Source: Burkholderiales bacterium (GTDB lineage: Bacteria > Pseudomonadota > Gammaproteobacteria > Burkholderiales > Burkholderiaceae_E). From it: a stretch of DNA of 43,775 nucleotides. Location: the NCBI GenBank assembly GCA_003818495.1, contig RPRK01000018.1:1-43775 (forward strand). Direction: 5' to 3'. The position numbers and the translations under genes are program-made. This document shows, in pieces, positions 1 through 9,132 of the stretch (position 1 is its first letter; the number at the start of each line of letters is the position of its first letter). The notes beneath the pieces are model-generated. The model saw only the letters and a program-made list of their open reading frames with translations, was not told the DNA's origin and did no database searches.

Positions 1-66
1 GGGTGATCGCAGAAGGGGCAGCGCATCGCGCGGATTGTGCCACGCGCGCGCCGCCCCTCCGGGCCC

Positions 67-1311
67 CTATCTGTAGACCGGGAAGCGTGCGGTCAGCGCG
101 CCGACCTTGGCGCGGACGCGTTCGAGGTTCGCGGCGTCGCGCGGCGCGTCGAACACGTCGGCGATCAGGTTGCCCACCTGCTGGGCCTCCGCCTCGCCGA
201 AGCCCCGCGTGGTCATCGCGGGCGTGCCGAGCCGGATCCCGCTGGTGACGAACGGCTTCTCCGGGTCGTTCGGGATCGAGTTCTTGTTGACCGTGATGTG
301 AGCCTGCCCGAGCACCGCCTCGGCTTCCTTGCCGGTGATCGACTTGGCGCGCAGGTCGACCAGCATCACGTGCGACTCGGTACGCCCCGAGACGATCCTG
401 AGTCCGCGTCCGATCAGCGTCTCGGCGAGCACGCGCGCGTTCGAGATCACCTGCTTCTGGTAGTCCTTGAACGACGGCTGCAGTGCCTCGCGGAACGCCA
501 CCGCCTTGGCAGCGATCACGTGCATCAGCGGTCCGCCCTGCAGGCCGGGGAACACCGCCGAGTTGATGGCCTTCTCGTGCTCGGCCTTCATCAGGATGAT
601 GCCGCCGCGCGGGCCGCGCAGGCTCTTGTGCGTGGTCGAGGTGACGACGTCGGCGTGCGGCACCGGGTTCGGGTAGACGCCCGCTGCGACGAGGCCCGCA
701 TAGTGGGCCATGTCGACCATGAAGATCGCGCCGATCTCCTTCGCGACGCGCGCGAAGCGCTCGAAATCGATCCGCAGCGCATAGGCCGAGGCGCCGGCGA
801 TGATCAGCTTCGGCTTGGTCTCGCGGGCCCGGCGTTCCATCGCCTCGTAGTCGATCGCTTCGTTCGCGTCGAGGCCGTAGGACACCACGTCGAACCACTT
901 GCCCGACAGGTTGAGGGGCATGCCGTGGGTCAGGTGCCCGCCCTCGGCGAGGCTCATGCCCATGATGCGGTCGCCGGGCTTGAGGAACGCCAGGAACACG
1001 GCCTGGTTGGCCTGCGCACCGGAATGCGGCTGGACGTTGACCGCGTCCGCACCGAACAGCGCCTTGGCGCGCTCGATCGCCAGCGCCTCGGCCACGTCGA
1101 CGTGCTCGCAACCGCCGTAGTAGCGCTTGCCGGGATAACCCTCCGCGTACTTGTTCGTGAGCTGGGAGCCCTGTGCCGCCATCACCGCCGGGCTCGCGTA
1201 GTTCTCGGATGCGATCAGCTCGATGTGGGCTTCCTGGCGACGGTCCTCGGCCTGGATGGCCTGCCAGAGTTCGGGATCGACCTGAGCGATCCCTTGAGTG
1301 CGGTCGTACAT
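67..1311 (-). CDS. glyA: Serine hydroxymethyltransferase
   Basis: Protein from [72 protein letters not shown], classic [20 protein letters not shown]-lysine motif. Start taken at the internal Met (1311), downstream of the riboswitch leader. Confidence 0.97.
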   Translation of the reverse strand: MYDRTQGIAQVDPELWQAIQAEDRRQEAHIELIASENYASPAVMAAQGSQLTNKYAEGYPGKRYYGGCEHVDVAEALAIERAKALFGADAVNVQPHSGAQANQAVFLAFLKPGDRIMGMSLAEGGHLTHGMPLNLSGKWFDVVSYGLDANEAIDYEAMERRARETKPKLIIAGASAYALRIDFERFARVAKEIGAIFMVDMAHYAGLVAAGVYPNPVPHADVVTSTTHKSLRGPRGGIILMKAEHEKAINSAVFPGLQGGPLMHVIAAKAVAFREALQPSFKDYQKQVISNARVLAETLIGRGLRIVSGRTESHVMLVDLRAKSITGKEAEAVLGQAHITVNKNSIPNDPEKPFVTSGIRLGTPAMTTRGFGEAEAQQVGNLIADVFDAPRDAANLERVRAKVGALTARFPVYR

Positions 1312-1395
1312 GCTGAGTCCTAAATGCAGTCGGGGGGTCCGGCGTGCGGCCGACTGCCAGCCGCGCGCGACGCTTGCGCCGCGAAACCCGCGGCC

Positions 1396-1485
1396 GGCCC
1401 CAGGCGAACGGCGGATGGCCCGGAAGGCCACCTGTTCCGCGTTTCACGGTGTCGATTCACCCTTACTCGCCAGTCACGCGGACGA
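1396..1485 (-). promoter_or_regulatory. ZTP (pfl-type) riboswitch aptamer in the glyA 5' leader
   Basis: Minus-strand RNA: UCCGCGUGACUGGCGAGUAAGGGUGAAUCGACACCGUGAAACGCGGAACAGGUGGCCUUCCGGGCCAUCCGCCGUUCGCCUGGGGCC. Has the GUGACUGGCG block, UCCGCG/CGCGGA helix, GGUG/CACC hairpin and terminal CCGCC...CGCCUGGG block of the pfl/ZTP class; adjacent gene glyA is a known member gene of this regulon. Confidence 0.85.
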
Positions 1486-1491
1486 GCCGGG

Positions 1492-1497
1492 ATTGTA
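1492..1497 (-). promoter_or_regulatory. Putative -10 element (TACAAT) of the glyA leader transcript
   Basis: TACAAT on the minus strand, placing the start site right at the 5' edge of the ZTP aptamer; no good -35 seen. Confidence 0.5.
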
Positions 1498-1522
1498 AGG
1501 GATCGGCGCCGGATGCGGCGCT

Positions 1523-2188
1523 TCAGAGCTCGTCGAGCGACCCCTGCCAGTGTCCGACATCCCCCCAGACCCTCAGCTCGAACCGTGAGCCGTCGAAGCG
1601 CAGCCAGTTCAGGCCTGCGTTCGGGATGTCGAAGTCGCGCTGCGCCTCGAGCGCGAGCCCCCGGCACAGCCGGTTGGCCACGTCCAGCACGCCGCCGTGG
1701 GTGACCACGACCACGGTGCGACCGCGGTGCGCAGTCCCCAGCTCGGTGAGCACGGACTCGATGCGCCGGGCGAAGGTGCGCAGGGACTCGCCGCCGTCGA
1801 TGTCGTAGTCCGGGTCGCGGTGGAGCCAGCGCTCGAAGCGCTCCGGATCTTCGCGCTTCAGATCGGGGTAGGTCCGGCCCTGGAACACGCCGAAGTCACG
1901 CTCGCGAAGACGCGCATCGGTCACGCAGTCCAGCCCCAGGGCGGTGGCGATCGGCTCGGCGGTCTGGCGGCAGCGCAGCAGGTCGCTGCTGACCATCGCC
2001 GGTGCCGGGGCATCGGCCGCGGACGCGAGACCCCAGCGTGCGCGCTCGGCCGCGAGGCGCCGCCCGGCCGCCCGGGCCTGGCGCACGCCCTCGTCGTTGA
2101 GCGGCGTGTCGAGCTGGCCCTGGATGCGGCGGTCGCGGTTCCAGGCGGTTTCGCCGTGTCGCAGCAGGATCAGGTCGGTCGGGGGCAT
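1523..2188 (-). CDS. Histidine phosphatase family (phosphoglycerate mutase-like) protein
   Basis: MPPTDLILLRHGETAWNRDRRIQGQLDTPLNDEGVRQA (RHGE motif) and VVVVTHGGVLD. Confidence 0.92.
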   Translation of the reverse strand: MPPTDLILLRHGETAWNRDRRIQGQLDTPLNDEGVRQARAAGRRLAAERARWGLASAADAPAPAMVSSDLLRCRQTAEPIATALGLDCVTDARLRERDFGVFQGRTYPDLKREDPERFERWLHRDPDYDIDGGESLRTFARRIESVLTELGTAHRGRTVVVVTHGGVLDVANRLCRGLALEAQRDFDIPNAGLNWLRFDGSRFELRVWGDVGHWQGSLDEL

Positions 2189-2291
2189 CGTCGGTGGTCC
2201 GCAGGCGGAGGGGCCCGCGGACGGCGACGGCGTCGGCACGCCGGGCAGGCGTGGCGCGAGTGTACGGGAAGCGGCCGGTCGGGCGCCGGCC

Positions 2292-2939
2292 TCAGGCCGC
2301 ACCCACGGACGACTCCGCGAGCCTCGGATTGAGGCTGTAGCGCCCGGAGATCGCGACCCTCGCGAGCACGTGGTCCTGCATCGCGGCGATCACCTGAGGC
2401 GCACCGAACCGCCCCTCGACCGGCAGACGCTCGAGGTCGAGCGCATGGAGCGTGAACTGGTAGCGGTGGATGAGCGCGTCGTTCCAGGGCGGGCACGGGC
2501 CGTCGTAGCCGTAGTACTCGCCCGCCATGTCGTGGTCCTGCGCGAACCACGCGGTGTAGTCGTTCAGGCCGTGTCGTGCGCCGTGCTTCGTCTCGGGCCC
2601 GGGCTTGCCCTTCGGGACGACCTCGTTCGAGAACTCCCCGGCTGCGATCGAGCCGAGCCCGGGCGGGAGGTCGACGAGCACCCAGTGGTGGAAGTCGACG
2701 CGCGCCAGCGATGTCGACACCTCGCGATCCGGGTGGTTGACGTCGTCGGGGACGCTGGGCGCATCGGAATCGTGACAGATCAGCACCAGCGAACGCGTGC
2801 CCTCCGGGAGGTCCCACCACGCCAGGTGCGGATTGCGGTTGGGCGCCAGCGCGACCCGGTGCTTCGGGTCGATCCGCGCGAACGCGAACTCGGCGGGGAT
2901 GGCCTCGCCGTCGGGGAAGGAGTCGCTCCACAGCTTCAT
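2292..2939 (-). CDS. YbhB/YbcL family Raf kinase inhibitor-like (PEBP) protein
   Basis: [22 protein letters not shown]...[12 protein letters not shown]...[22 protein letters not shown]...[31 protein letters not shown] signature. Confidence 0.93.
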   Translation of the reverse strand: MKLWSDSFPDGEAIPAEFAFARIDPKHRVALAPNRNPHLAWWDLPEGTRSLVLICHDSDAPSVPDDVNHPDREVSTSLARVDFHHWVLVDLPPGLGSIAAGEFSNEVVPKGKPGPETKHGARHGLNDYTAWFAQDHDMAGEYYGYDGPCPPWNDALIHRYQFTLHALDLERLPVEGRFGAPQVIAAMQDHVLARVAISGRYSLNPRLAESSVGAA

Positions 2940-3409
2940 GTCGTGACCTCGTCCGATGCGACCGCGTCGGGATCCGCACGCAGCCAGAAGGTGACCGGTC
3001 CGTCGTTCACCAGGTGCACCTGCATGTCCGCTCCGAAGATACCGGTTTCGACCACCGGATGCGCGAGTTTCGCCCGCGACACGATGTCGTCGTACAGCAC
3101 GCGTGCGACCGCAGGTGGCGCCGCCGGCGTGAAGCTCGGACGCAGACCGCTCCGGGTGTCCGCCGCCAGCGTGAACTGCGGGACGAGCAGCAGGCCCCCG
3201 GCCGCGTCGGAGAGCGACCGGTTCATGCGCCCGCGATCGTCCGGGAAGACCCGGTAGGCCAGCATCCTGGCCAGCAGCGCGACGGCCTGTCGGGCGGTGT
3301 CGCCACGCTCCGCGCAGACCAGCGCGAGCAGCCCCGGCCCGATCGAGCCGACCACGGCGCCGTCGACCTCGACGTGCGCGCGCGAGACGCGCTGGATCAG
3401 CGCGATCAT
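2936..3409 (-). CDS. dtd: D-aminoacyl-tRNA deacylase
   Basis: [37 protein letters not shown]...[27 protein letters not shown]...[22 protein letters not shown], canonical DTD. Confidence 0.97.
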   Translation of the reverse strand: MIALIQRVSRAHVEVDGAVVGSIGPGLLALVCAERGDTARQAVALLARMLAYRVFPDDRGRMNRSLSDAAGGLLLVPQFTLAADTRSGLRPSFTPAAPPAVARVLYDDIVSRAKLAHPVVETGIFGADMQVHLVNDGPVTFWLRADPDAVASDEVTT

Positions 3410-3428
3410 CGGCGCGCCGCCCGCCTCA

Positions 3429-4676
3429 TCAGGCCACGGTCACGCGCGCGGCGCGCCGCTTGCCGACCTGCACGACGTAGGAGCCCGCACCGATCCGCAG
3501 TCCCTTGTCGGACACCTTGTCGCCGTCGATCCGCACCCCGCCCTGCTCGACGTTGCGGATCGCCTCGCTCGTCGAACTCACCAGTCCGGCCTGCTTGAGC
3601 AGCTGCGCGATCGCGATCGGCGCGCCCGCCACGGACACTTCGGGCAGGTCGTCGGGCAGCGTGCCGCGCGAGAAGCGCGCATCGAACCCCTCCCGGGCCG
3701 ACTCGGCCGCGGCCGCGCCGTGGAAGCGGGCGACCATCTCGGCGGCCAGCATGACCTTCGCGTCGCGCGGGTTCCGCCCGGAGCCGCATTCGTTGCGCAG
3801 CGACGCGATCGCCTCGATCGTCATCGACGACAGCAGCTCGAAGTAGGTCCACATCAGGTCGTCGGAGATCGACATCAGCTTGCCGAACATGTCGTCGGGC
3901 GCGTCGGTGATCCCGATGTAGTTGCCCTTGGACTTCGACATCTTGTCGACCCCGTCGAGTCCGACGAGCAGCGGCATCGTGAGGATGCACTGCGGCTCCT
4001 GGCCGTACTCCTTCTGCAGCTCGCGGCCGACCAGCAGGTTGAACTTCTGGTCGGTCCCGCCGAGCTCGAGGTCGGACTTCAGCGCGACCGAGTCGTACCC
4101 CTGCATCAGCGGGTAGAGCAGTTCATGCACCGAGATCGGAATGCCACCCTTGTAGCGCTTCGTGAAATCGTCCCGTTCCAGCATCCTCGCCAGCGTGTAC
4201 CGTGCAGCGAGCTGGATCATGCCTCGGGCTCCGAGGGGGTCGCTCCATTCGGAGTTGTAGCGGATCTCGGTTCGGGCGGCGTCCAGGACCAGGCTGGCCT
4301 GCTCGAAATAGGTGCGTGCGTTCGTCTCGATCTGCTCGCGGGTGAGCGGCGGACGGGTCTGATTGCGCCCGGACGGGTCACCGATCATCGCGGTGAAGTC
4401 CCCGATCAGGAAGATCACCGTATGGCCCAGATCTTGCAGTTGCCGCATCTTGTTCAGCACCACGGTGTGGCCGAGGTGCAGATCGGGTGCGGTCGGGTCG
4501 AGGCCGAGCTTGATGCGCAGCGGCGCGCCGGTGGATTCCGAGCGGATCAGCTTGCGCACGAAGTCCTGCTCGACCAGCAGTTCGTCGCAGCCGCGCTTGG
4601 CGACCGCTAGTGCCCGACGGGCGGATTCCGGGACCGGCGGCTCGGCGGTTGCGGGCGTGACGGACATAGAGCTCAT
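3429..4676 (-). CDS. tyrS: Tyrosyl-tRNA synthetase
   Basis: [50 protein letters not shown] (KMSKS); C-terminal S4-like domain. Confidence 0.97.
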   Translation of the reverse strand: MSSMSVTPATAEPPVPESARRALAVAKRGCDELLVEQDFVRKLIRSESTGAPLRIKLGLDPTAPDLHLGHTVVLNKMRQLQDLGHTVIFLIGDFTAMIGDPSGRNQTRPPLTREQIETNARTYFEQASLVLDAARTEIRYNSEWSDPLGARGMIQLAARYTLARMLERDDFTKRYKGGIPISVHELLYPLMQGYDSVALKSDLELGGTDQKFNLLVGRELQKEYGQEPQCILTMPLLVGLDGVDKMSKSKGNYIGITDAPDDMFGKLMSISDDLMWTYFELLSSMTIEAIASLRNECGSGRNPRDAKVMLAAEMVARFHGAAAAESAREGFDARFSRGTLPDDLPEVSVAGAPIAIAQLLKQAGLVSSTSEAIRNVEQGGVRIDGDKVSDKGLRIGAGSYVVQVGKRRAARVTVA

Positions 4677-4704
4677 CGGCGATACTGGAGGCTTATGCCT
4701 AGCT

Positions 4705-4734
4705 TTGGGTTCGGTAACGGGTTTCGGCTACAAT
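4705..4734 (+). promoter_or_regulatory. Putative sigma70 promoter for the M23 peptidase gene
   Basis: TTGGGT - 18 nt - TACAAT in the tyrS/M23 divergent intergenic region. Confidence 0.55.
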
Positions 4735-4892
4735 CGCGCGCTCGGGCCGCGAGGCCGCTCGTCGCTCGTCGTCGGTCGGTGCTCGAGGCGGCAGTCGCCG
4801 CCGGACTGCCCGTCCGAGGGGCCACGGATCATAGCCCAGCGGGCCGGTCGGCCCAACCCGGCACCACCCAGAGTCAAGGCAGCGTGTTCACA

Positions 4893-6188
4893 ATGCGGTT
4901 CCCCCAGGTCAAGACCCTCGCGATCGCCATCGGTGCGATCACGTCGTTCGCGGCGGTCACGGCCTTCGGTGTCGCTCCGCTCGCCACCCCTGCGCTGCCG
5001 CCCACCGAAACGACGCTGGAATCGATCGCGCTCGCGCCCGAGCTGATGGAGTCCGAGGCGGGCTTCATCCAGCAGGAGAAGATCCGTCGGGGCGAGACGC
5101 TCGGCTCGCTGCTCGCCCGCATCGGCGCGGACGATCCGGCCTTCGCCGCGTTCGTGCGCCGTGATCCGGTCGCCCGCCGCCTGCTCGAGCTGCGCGCCGG
5201 CCGCACGGTCTCGGCCGTGGTCGCCGAGGACCGCAGTGTCGAGCGCCTGAGCTACCGGCTCGCCGGCGACGACCCCGACTCCCTCGGCCGCCGCCTGGTG
5301 ATCGTCCGCGAGGGCGACGGGTTCGGCGCGTTCGAGGAAGCGGTGCCGATCGAGCGCTCCGTCGAGACCCGCAGCGCCGAGATCCGTCGCTCCCTCGTCG
5401 AGGCACTCGATGTCGCCGACATCCCGGACAACGTGGTCACGGTGATGGCCGACGTGTTCGGCACCGACGTCGACCTGCAGAAGGACGTCCGGCGAGGCGA
5501 CCGGCTCCGTGTCGTGTACGAGACCCTCCGCGAGGCCGGCAGTCTCGAGCCGCCCATCGTCGGCAAGATCCTCGCCGTGCAGTTCCGCGGTGGCCAGCGC
5601 AAGCTGGAGGCGGTGTGGTTCGAACGCCCCGACGGCAGCGGCTCCTATTACACCTTCGACGGGCGCAACCTGTCGCGCCCGTTCCTCGCGTCGCCGCTCG
5701 AGTTCACACGCGTGAGCTCGGGCTTCACCGAGAACCGGCTGCACCCCGTGCTGCGCGACTGGCGCGCCCACAAGGGCGTCGACATGCCGGCCCCGATCGG
5801 CACCAACGTGCGCGCGGTCGCCAACGGCACCATCGACTTCGTCGGCCAGCAGCGCGGCTACGGCAACGTGGTGGTCGTCAAGCACGACGGTCGGCACATG
5901 ACGCTCTATGCGCACCTTCACCGGTTCGCCGACGGCCTTCAGCCGGGCGGCGCGGTCCGGCAGGGCGAGGTGATCGGCTCGGTCGGCCAGACCGGATGGG
6001 CGACCGGCCCTCACCTGCATTTCGAGTTCCACATCGACGGCCAGCATGTCGACCCCATGGCGGTGGTCGCACAGGAGCCGGTCCGCGCCCTCCAGGGCGA
6101 GGAGCGAGCGCGCTTCGGCGCACTCGCCGGCCAGTATCGCGCGCGCTTCGGGCTGCTAGACACCCAGCTGGCCGCGCGTTTCGAATAG
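4893..6188 (+). CDS. M23 family peptidoglycan DD-metallopeptidase (OapA/LysM-like N-terminus)
   Basis: MRFPQVKTLAIAIGAITSFAAV...; HPVLRDWRAHKGVDMPAPIGTNVRAVANGTIDFVGQQRGYGNVVVVKHDGRHMTLYAHLHRF...GQTGWATGPHLHFEFHIDG. Internal Met start chosen. Confidence 0.93.
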   Translation: MRFPQVKTLAIAIGAITSFAAVTAFGVAPLATPALPPTETTLESIALAPELMESEAGFIQQEKIRRGETLGSLLARIGADDPAFAAFVRRDPVARRLLELRAGRTVSAVVAEDRSVERLSYRLAGDDPDSLGRRLVIVREGDGFGAFEEAVPIERSVETRSAEIRRSLVEALDVADIPDNVVTVMADVFGTDVDLQKDVRRGDRLRVVYETLREAGSLEPPIVGKILAVQFRGGQRKLEAVWFERPDGSGSYYTFDGRNLSRPFLASPLEFTRVSSGFTENRLHPVLRDWRAHKGVDMPAPIGTNVRAVANGTIDFVGQQRGYGNVVVVKHDGRHMTLYAHLHRFADGLQPGGAVRQGEVIGSVGQTGWATGPHLHFEFHIDGQHVDPMAVVAQEPVRALQGEERARFGALAGQYRARFGLLDTQLAARFE

Positions 6189-6201
6189 CAGGCCCCGCCC
6201 G

Positions 6202-7311
6202 ATGTACATCGGGTTGATGTCCGGTACCAGCGTCGACGCGGTCGATGGCGTGCTCGCGGCATTCGAAGGTGACGGACCGGACGCCACCCTGCGTACCGTC
6301 GCGTTCGCCACGCGCCCCATGCCCGCACCCCTGCGGGCCGAACTCCTCGCGCTGCAGCAGCCCGGCACCGACGAACTCGCCCGGGCCGCGCTGGCCACGG
6401 TCGCACTGACGGATCTCTATGCCGAAGTGGCTGCCGAGCTGCTCGAATGGGCCGGCGGCGGCACCGTGGCCGCGATCGGGGCGCATGGGCAGACGATCCG
6501 GCACCGGCCTGAACTGGGCTACACGCTCCAGCTGATCGATGGCGCACGGCTCGCGGAACGGACCGGCTGCGTGACGGTCGTCGACCTGCGCTCCGCGGAC
6601 GTCGCCGCCGGCGGACAGGGCGCACCGCTCGTGCCGGCATTCCACGCGCTCGCCTTCGCGTCGGCGTCACGCCGACGGGCGATCGTCAACATCGGCGGCA
6701 TCGCGAACGTCAGCCTGCTGCCGCCCGGTGGCGGCACCGTCACCGGCTTCGACACCGGCCCCGGCAATCTGCTCATGGATGGCTGGTGCGAGCGCCACCG
6801 CGGCGCGCCCTTCGACCGCGACGGCGCTTGGGCGGCCAGCGGCCGGGTCGATGAGGCGCTGTTCGCGCGCCTGCTCGACGAGCCCTACTTCCGGCTGCCC
6901 GCCCCCAAGAGCACCGGCCGGGATCTGTTCACCCTCGCCTGGCTCGACGCGCGCCTGTCGGCGATGGGCGCGGCCGTGCCCTCGCCGCCCGATGTCCAGG
7001 CGACGCTCGCCGAACTCACCGCGGAGACGATCGCACAGGCCTGCCGATCCTTCGAGGCCTGCGAAGCGAGAATCTGCGGAGGCGGCGCACACAACCGCCA
7101 TCTGATGTCGAGGCTGTCTGCCCGACTGCCGTCGGCCGAGGTCACGTCGACGACAGCACTCGGCGTCGATCCTGCCGCGGTCGAGGCGCTGGCGTTCGCT
7201 TGGCTCGCGCGGGAGCGGCTGGCCGGTCGGCCCGGCAACCTGCCGGCGGTGACCGGCGCCCGGGCACCCAGGGTGCTCGGGGCGATCTACGCGCCCCACC
7301 CCGGCGGCTGA
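6202..7311 (+). CDS. anmK: Anhydro-N-acetylmuramic acid kinase
   Basis: MYIGLMSGTSVDAVDGVLAAFEGD...GAHGQTIRHRPE...ANIGGIANVSLLPPG...GFDTGPGNLLMDGW...CGGGAHNRHLMSRL. Confidence 0.96.
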   Translation: MYIGLMSGTSVDAVDGVLAAFEGDGPDATLRTVAFATRPMPAPLRAELLALQQPGTDELARAALATVALTDLYAEVAAELLEWAGGGTVAAIGAHGQTIRHRPELGYTLQLIDGARLAERTGCVTVVDLRSADVAAGGQGAPLVPAFHALAFASASRRRAIVNIGGIANVSLLPPGGGTVTGFDTGPGNLLMDGWCERHRGAPFDRDGAWAASGRVDEALFARLLDEPYFRLPAPKSTGRDLFTLAWLDARLSAMGAAVPSPPDVQATLAELTAETIAQACRSFEACEARICGGGAHNRHLMSRLSARLPSAEVTSTTALGVDPAAVEALAFAWLARERLAGRPGNLPAVTGARAPRVLGAIYAPHPGG

Positions 7312-7395
7312 GGCCGGGGATGTTCGGTCAGCGCGGCAGCCGCCGCGCCTGATGAAGATGCCGCCGCGCCAGGGCGGCCGGCATCCGTGAACCGA

Positions 7396-7746
7396 TCAGA
7401 CCGAGAACGACGAACCGCAGCCGCAGGTCGTGGTCGCGTTCGGATTCTTGATCACGAACTGAGCCCCTTCGAGCCCGTCCTTGTAGTCGATCTCGGCGCC
7501 GACCAGGTACTGGTAGCTCATCGCGTCGATCAGGAGCGAGACCCCGTTCTTCTCCATCACGGTGTCGTCCTCGTTCGTCTCTTCATCGAACGTGAACCCG
7601 TACTGGAAGCCGGAGCAGCCCCCGCCCTGCACGAAGACTCGCAGCTTCAGCTCGGAATTGCCTTCCTCGTCGATCAGCTGCCGAACCTTGTCGGCGGCAC
7701 TGTCGGTGAAGACGAGGGGGGCGGGCATTTCGGTGACGGCATTCAT
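7396..7746 (-). CDS. erpA: Iron-sulfur cluster insertion protein ErpA
   Basis: [116 protein letters not shown], with CxnCGC cysteines. Confidence 0.96.
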   Translation of the reverse strand: MNAVTEMPAPLVFTDSAADKVRQLIDEEGNSELKLRVFVQGGGCSGFQYGFTFDEETNEDDTVMEKNGVSLLIDAMSYQYLVGAEIDYKDGLEGAQFVIKNPNATTTCGCGSSFSV

Positions 7747-7824
7747 AGTTGATCTCCAGACTCGGGAATTGTATCGAGCAGGGGATGACCCTGCATCGCA
7801 CAGGGTCGGGAGCCTCGGAAAGCG

Positions 7825-7852
7825 CGAAGCCCGCCGGGAGGGGCGGGCTTCG
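7825..7852 (-). terminator. Candidate terminator downstream of rpsI (strong GC stem, weak U tract)
   Basis: CGAAGCCCGCC - 6 nt - GGCGGGCTTCG, perfect 11-bp inverted repeat, followed on the minus strand by CGCTTTCC. Confidence 0.5.
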
Positions 7853-7865
7853 TTCGGCGGGTCCT

Positions 7866-8015
7866 CCGGGAAAAATCCAGTCGCCTCTCGGCGAATTTCC
7901 CGGCTCCACCCACCAGTGCGCCGCAAGCATGCGGCGCCCGTAAGGATGGTGGCCCGAGCAGTGCCGGGCCATCGAGGTACGGGCGCCTCGGCGCCCGAAC
8001 CTCGAACCATCCTTA
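7866..8015 (-). other. Highly structured rpsI-erpA intergenic RNA region (three-way junction plus further hairpins)
   Basis: taaggatggt (7941-7950) / accatcctta (8006-8015) perfect 10-bp stem enclosing hairpins ggcccg/cgggcc (7951-7970) and cgaggt-a-cgggcgc/gcgcccg-a-acctcg (7973-8004); then gcgccgc/gcggcgc (7918-7937) and ccgggaaa/tttcccgg (7866-7903) enclosing tcgcc/ggcga. Confidence 0.6.
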
Positions 8016-8405
8016 CCGCTTCGAGAACTGCTTCCGACGGCGGGCCTTGTGCAGACCGACCTTCTTGCGCTCGACCTCGCGGGCGTCACGCGTGACCAGC
8101 CCGGCACCCGACAGCGCCGGCTTGAGGGTCGCGTCGAAGTCGATCAGCGCACGGGTGATGCCGTGGCGGACCGCACCGGCCTGCCCGGTCTCGCCGCCGC
8201 CGGCGACGTTCACCTTGATGTCGAACACGCCGACCATGTTGGCGACTTCGAGCGGCTGGCGAGCGACCATGCGGCCGGTCTCGCGAGCGAAGTAGGCGTC
8301 GAGCGGCTTGCCGTTGACGACGATATCGCCCTTGCCCTTCTTGATGAAGACGCGTGCCACCGACGTTTTGCGGCGGCCGGTGCCGTAATTGTATTCACCG
8401 ATCAT
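8013..8405 (-). CDS. rpsI: 30S ribosomal protein S9
   Basis: [39 protein letters not shown]...[14 protein letters not shown]. Confidence 0.98.
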   Translation of the reverse strand: MIGEYNYGTGRRKTSVARVFIKKGKGDIVVNGKPLDAYFARETGRMVARQPLEVANMVGVFDIKVNVAGGGETGQAGAVRHGITRALIDFDATLKPALSGAGLVTRDAREVERKKVGLHKARRRKQFSKR

Positions 8406-8436
8406 GGGTGAGTCCTGGTGCGCGGAGCGCTGGGGG

Positions 8437-8865
8437 TCAGACTTCCAGCGCCTTCGGCTGCTGGGCGGTGTGCGGGTGGGTCGACTCTGCGTAGACCTTG
8501 AGCTTCTTGATCATCGCGTAGCCGAGCGGGCCCTTGGGCAACATGCCCTTGACCGCTTTCTCGAGTGCACGGCCGGGGAACCGGGCCTGCATCTTTTCGA
8601 AGTTGGTCTCGCTGATGCCGCCCGGGTAGCCCGAGTGGCGGTAGTACTTCTTGTCCTGAGGCTTCGACCCGGTCACACGGATCCGCGCAGCGTTCACGAC
8701 GACGATGAAATCGCCGGTGTCCACGTGCGGGGTGTATTCGGGCTTGTGCTTGCCGCGCAGGCGCAACGCGATTTCCGCGGCCAGTCGCCCGAGGACTTTG
8801 TCGGAGCCGTCGACGACGAACCAGTCGCGGCGCACTTCATGGGGTTTGGCGGAGAAAGTCTTCAT
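8437..8865 (-). CDS. rplM: 50S ribosomal protein L13
   Basis: [59 protein letters not shown]...[18 protein letters not shown]; 142 aa from the internal Met. Confidence 0.98.
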   Translation of the reverse strand: MKTFSAKPHEVRRDWFVVDGSDKVLGRLAAEIALRLRGKHKPEYTPHVDTGDFIVVVNAARIRVTGSKPQDKKYYRHSGYPGGISETNFEKMQARFPGRALEKAVKGMLPKGPLGYAMIKKLKVYAESTHPHTAQQPKALEV

Positions 8866-8892
8866 GGCCTGGCGAATTCTGTGAAGCCGACT

Positions 8893-8922
8893 ATCATAAC
8901 CGGAACCTGGCGCTCGCGTCAA
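8893..8922 (-). promoter_or_regulatory. Putative strong sigma70 promoter for rplM-rpsI
   Basis: Minus strand TTGACG - 18 nt - TATGAT, about 28 nt upstream of the rplM ATG. Confidence 0.75.
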
Positions 8923-8990
8923 AGCCGTGCGACGGCGAGTCCCTGGATTGCCGGCGCGACGCATGCGAACAAGGCTTGGAGGGGCTCGGG

Positions 8991-9022
8991 TGGGGCCGAA
9001 GATGGGCCCGAAGATGGGCCCC
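8991..9022. repeat. 12-bp tandem repeat upstream of rplM (about 2.6 units)
   Basis: tggggccgaaga / tgggcccgaaga / tgggcccc. Confidence 0.75.
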
Positions 9023-9103
9023 AGGTGCACGTCAGCCGGCCCCCGGGCTGGCCCCCGGGGCCTGCATCCGAGCAGCGGCAGCACGGAGCGGCACTTCGGG
9101 CAG

Positions 9104-9132
9104 AAAAAAACCCGGGCGGTGAGGCCCGGGTT
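9104..9132 (-). terminator. Intrinsic terminator of the candidate sRNA
   Basis: AACCCGGGC-CUCACC-GCCCGGGUU followed by a U run; 9-bp perfect stem. Confidence 0.85.

Noticed and set aside
37-1323. 428-aa plus-strand ORF antisense to glyA
   Set aside because: High-GC antisense frame; composition typical of the shadow frame of a real gene; glyA on the opposite strand is unambiguous.
3297-4610. 437-aa plus-strand ORF antisense to tyrS
   Set aside because: Shadow ORF in GC-rich coding DNA, no recognisable domain.
4728-6047. 439-aa minus-strand ORF antisense to the M23 peptidase
   Set aside because: Shadow ORF; the M23 motifs on the plus strand are clear.
7312-7395. GC-rich imperfect inverted repeats between convergent anmK and erpA
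   Set aside because: Plausible bidirectional terminator but no U tract and an imperfect stem; not distinctive enough to call.
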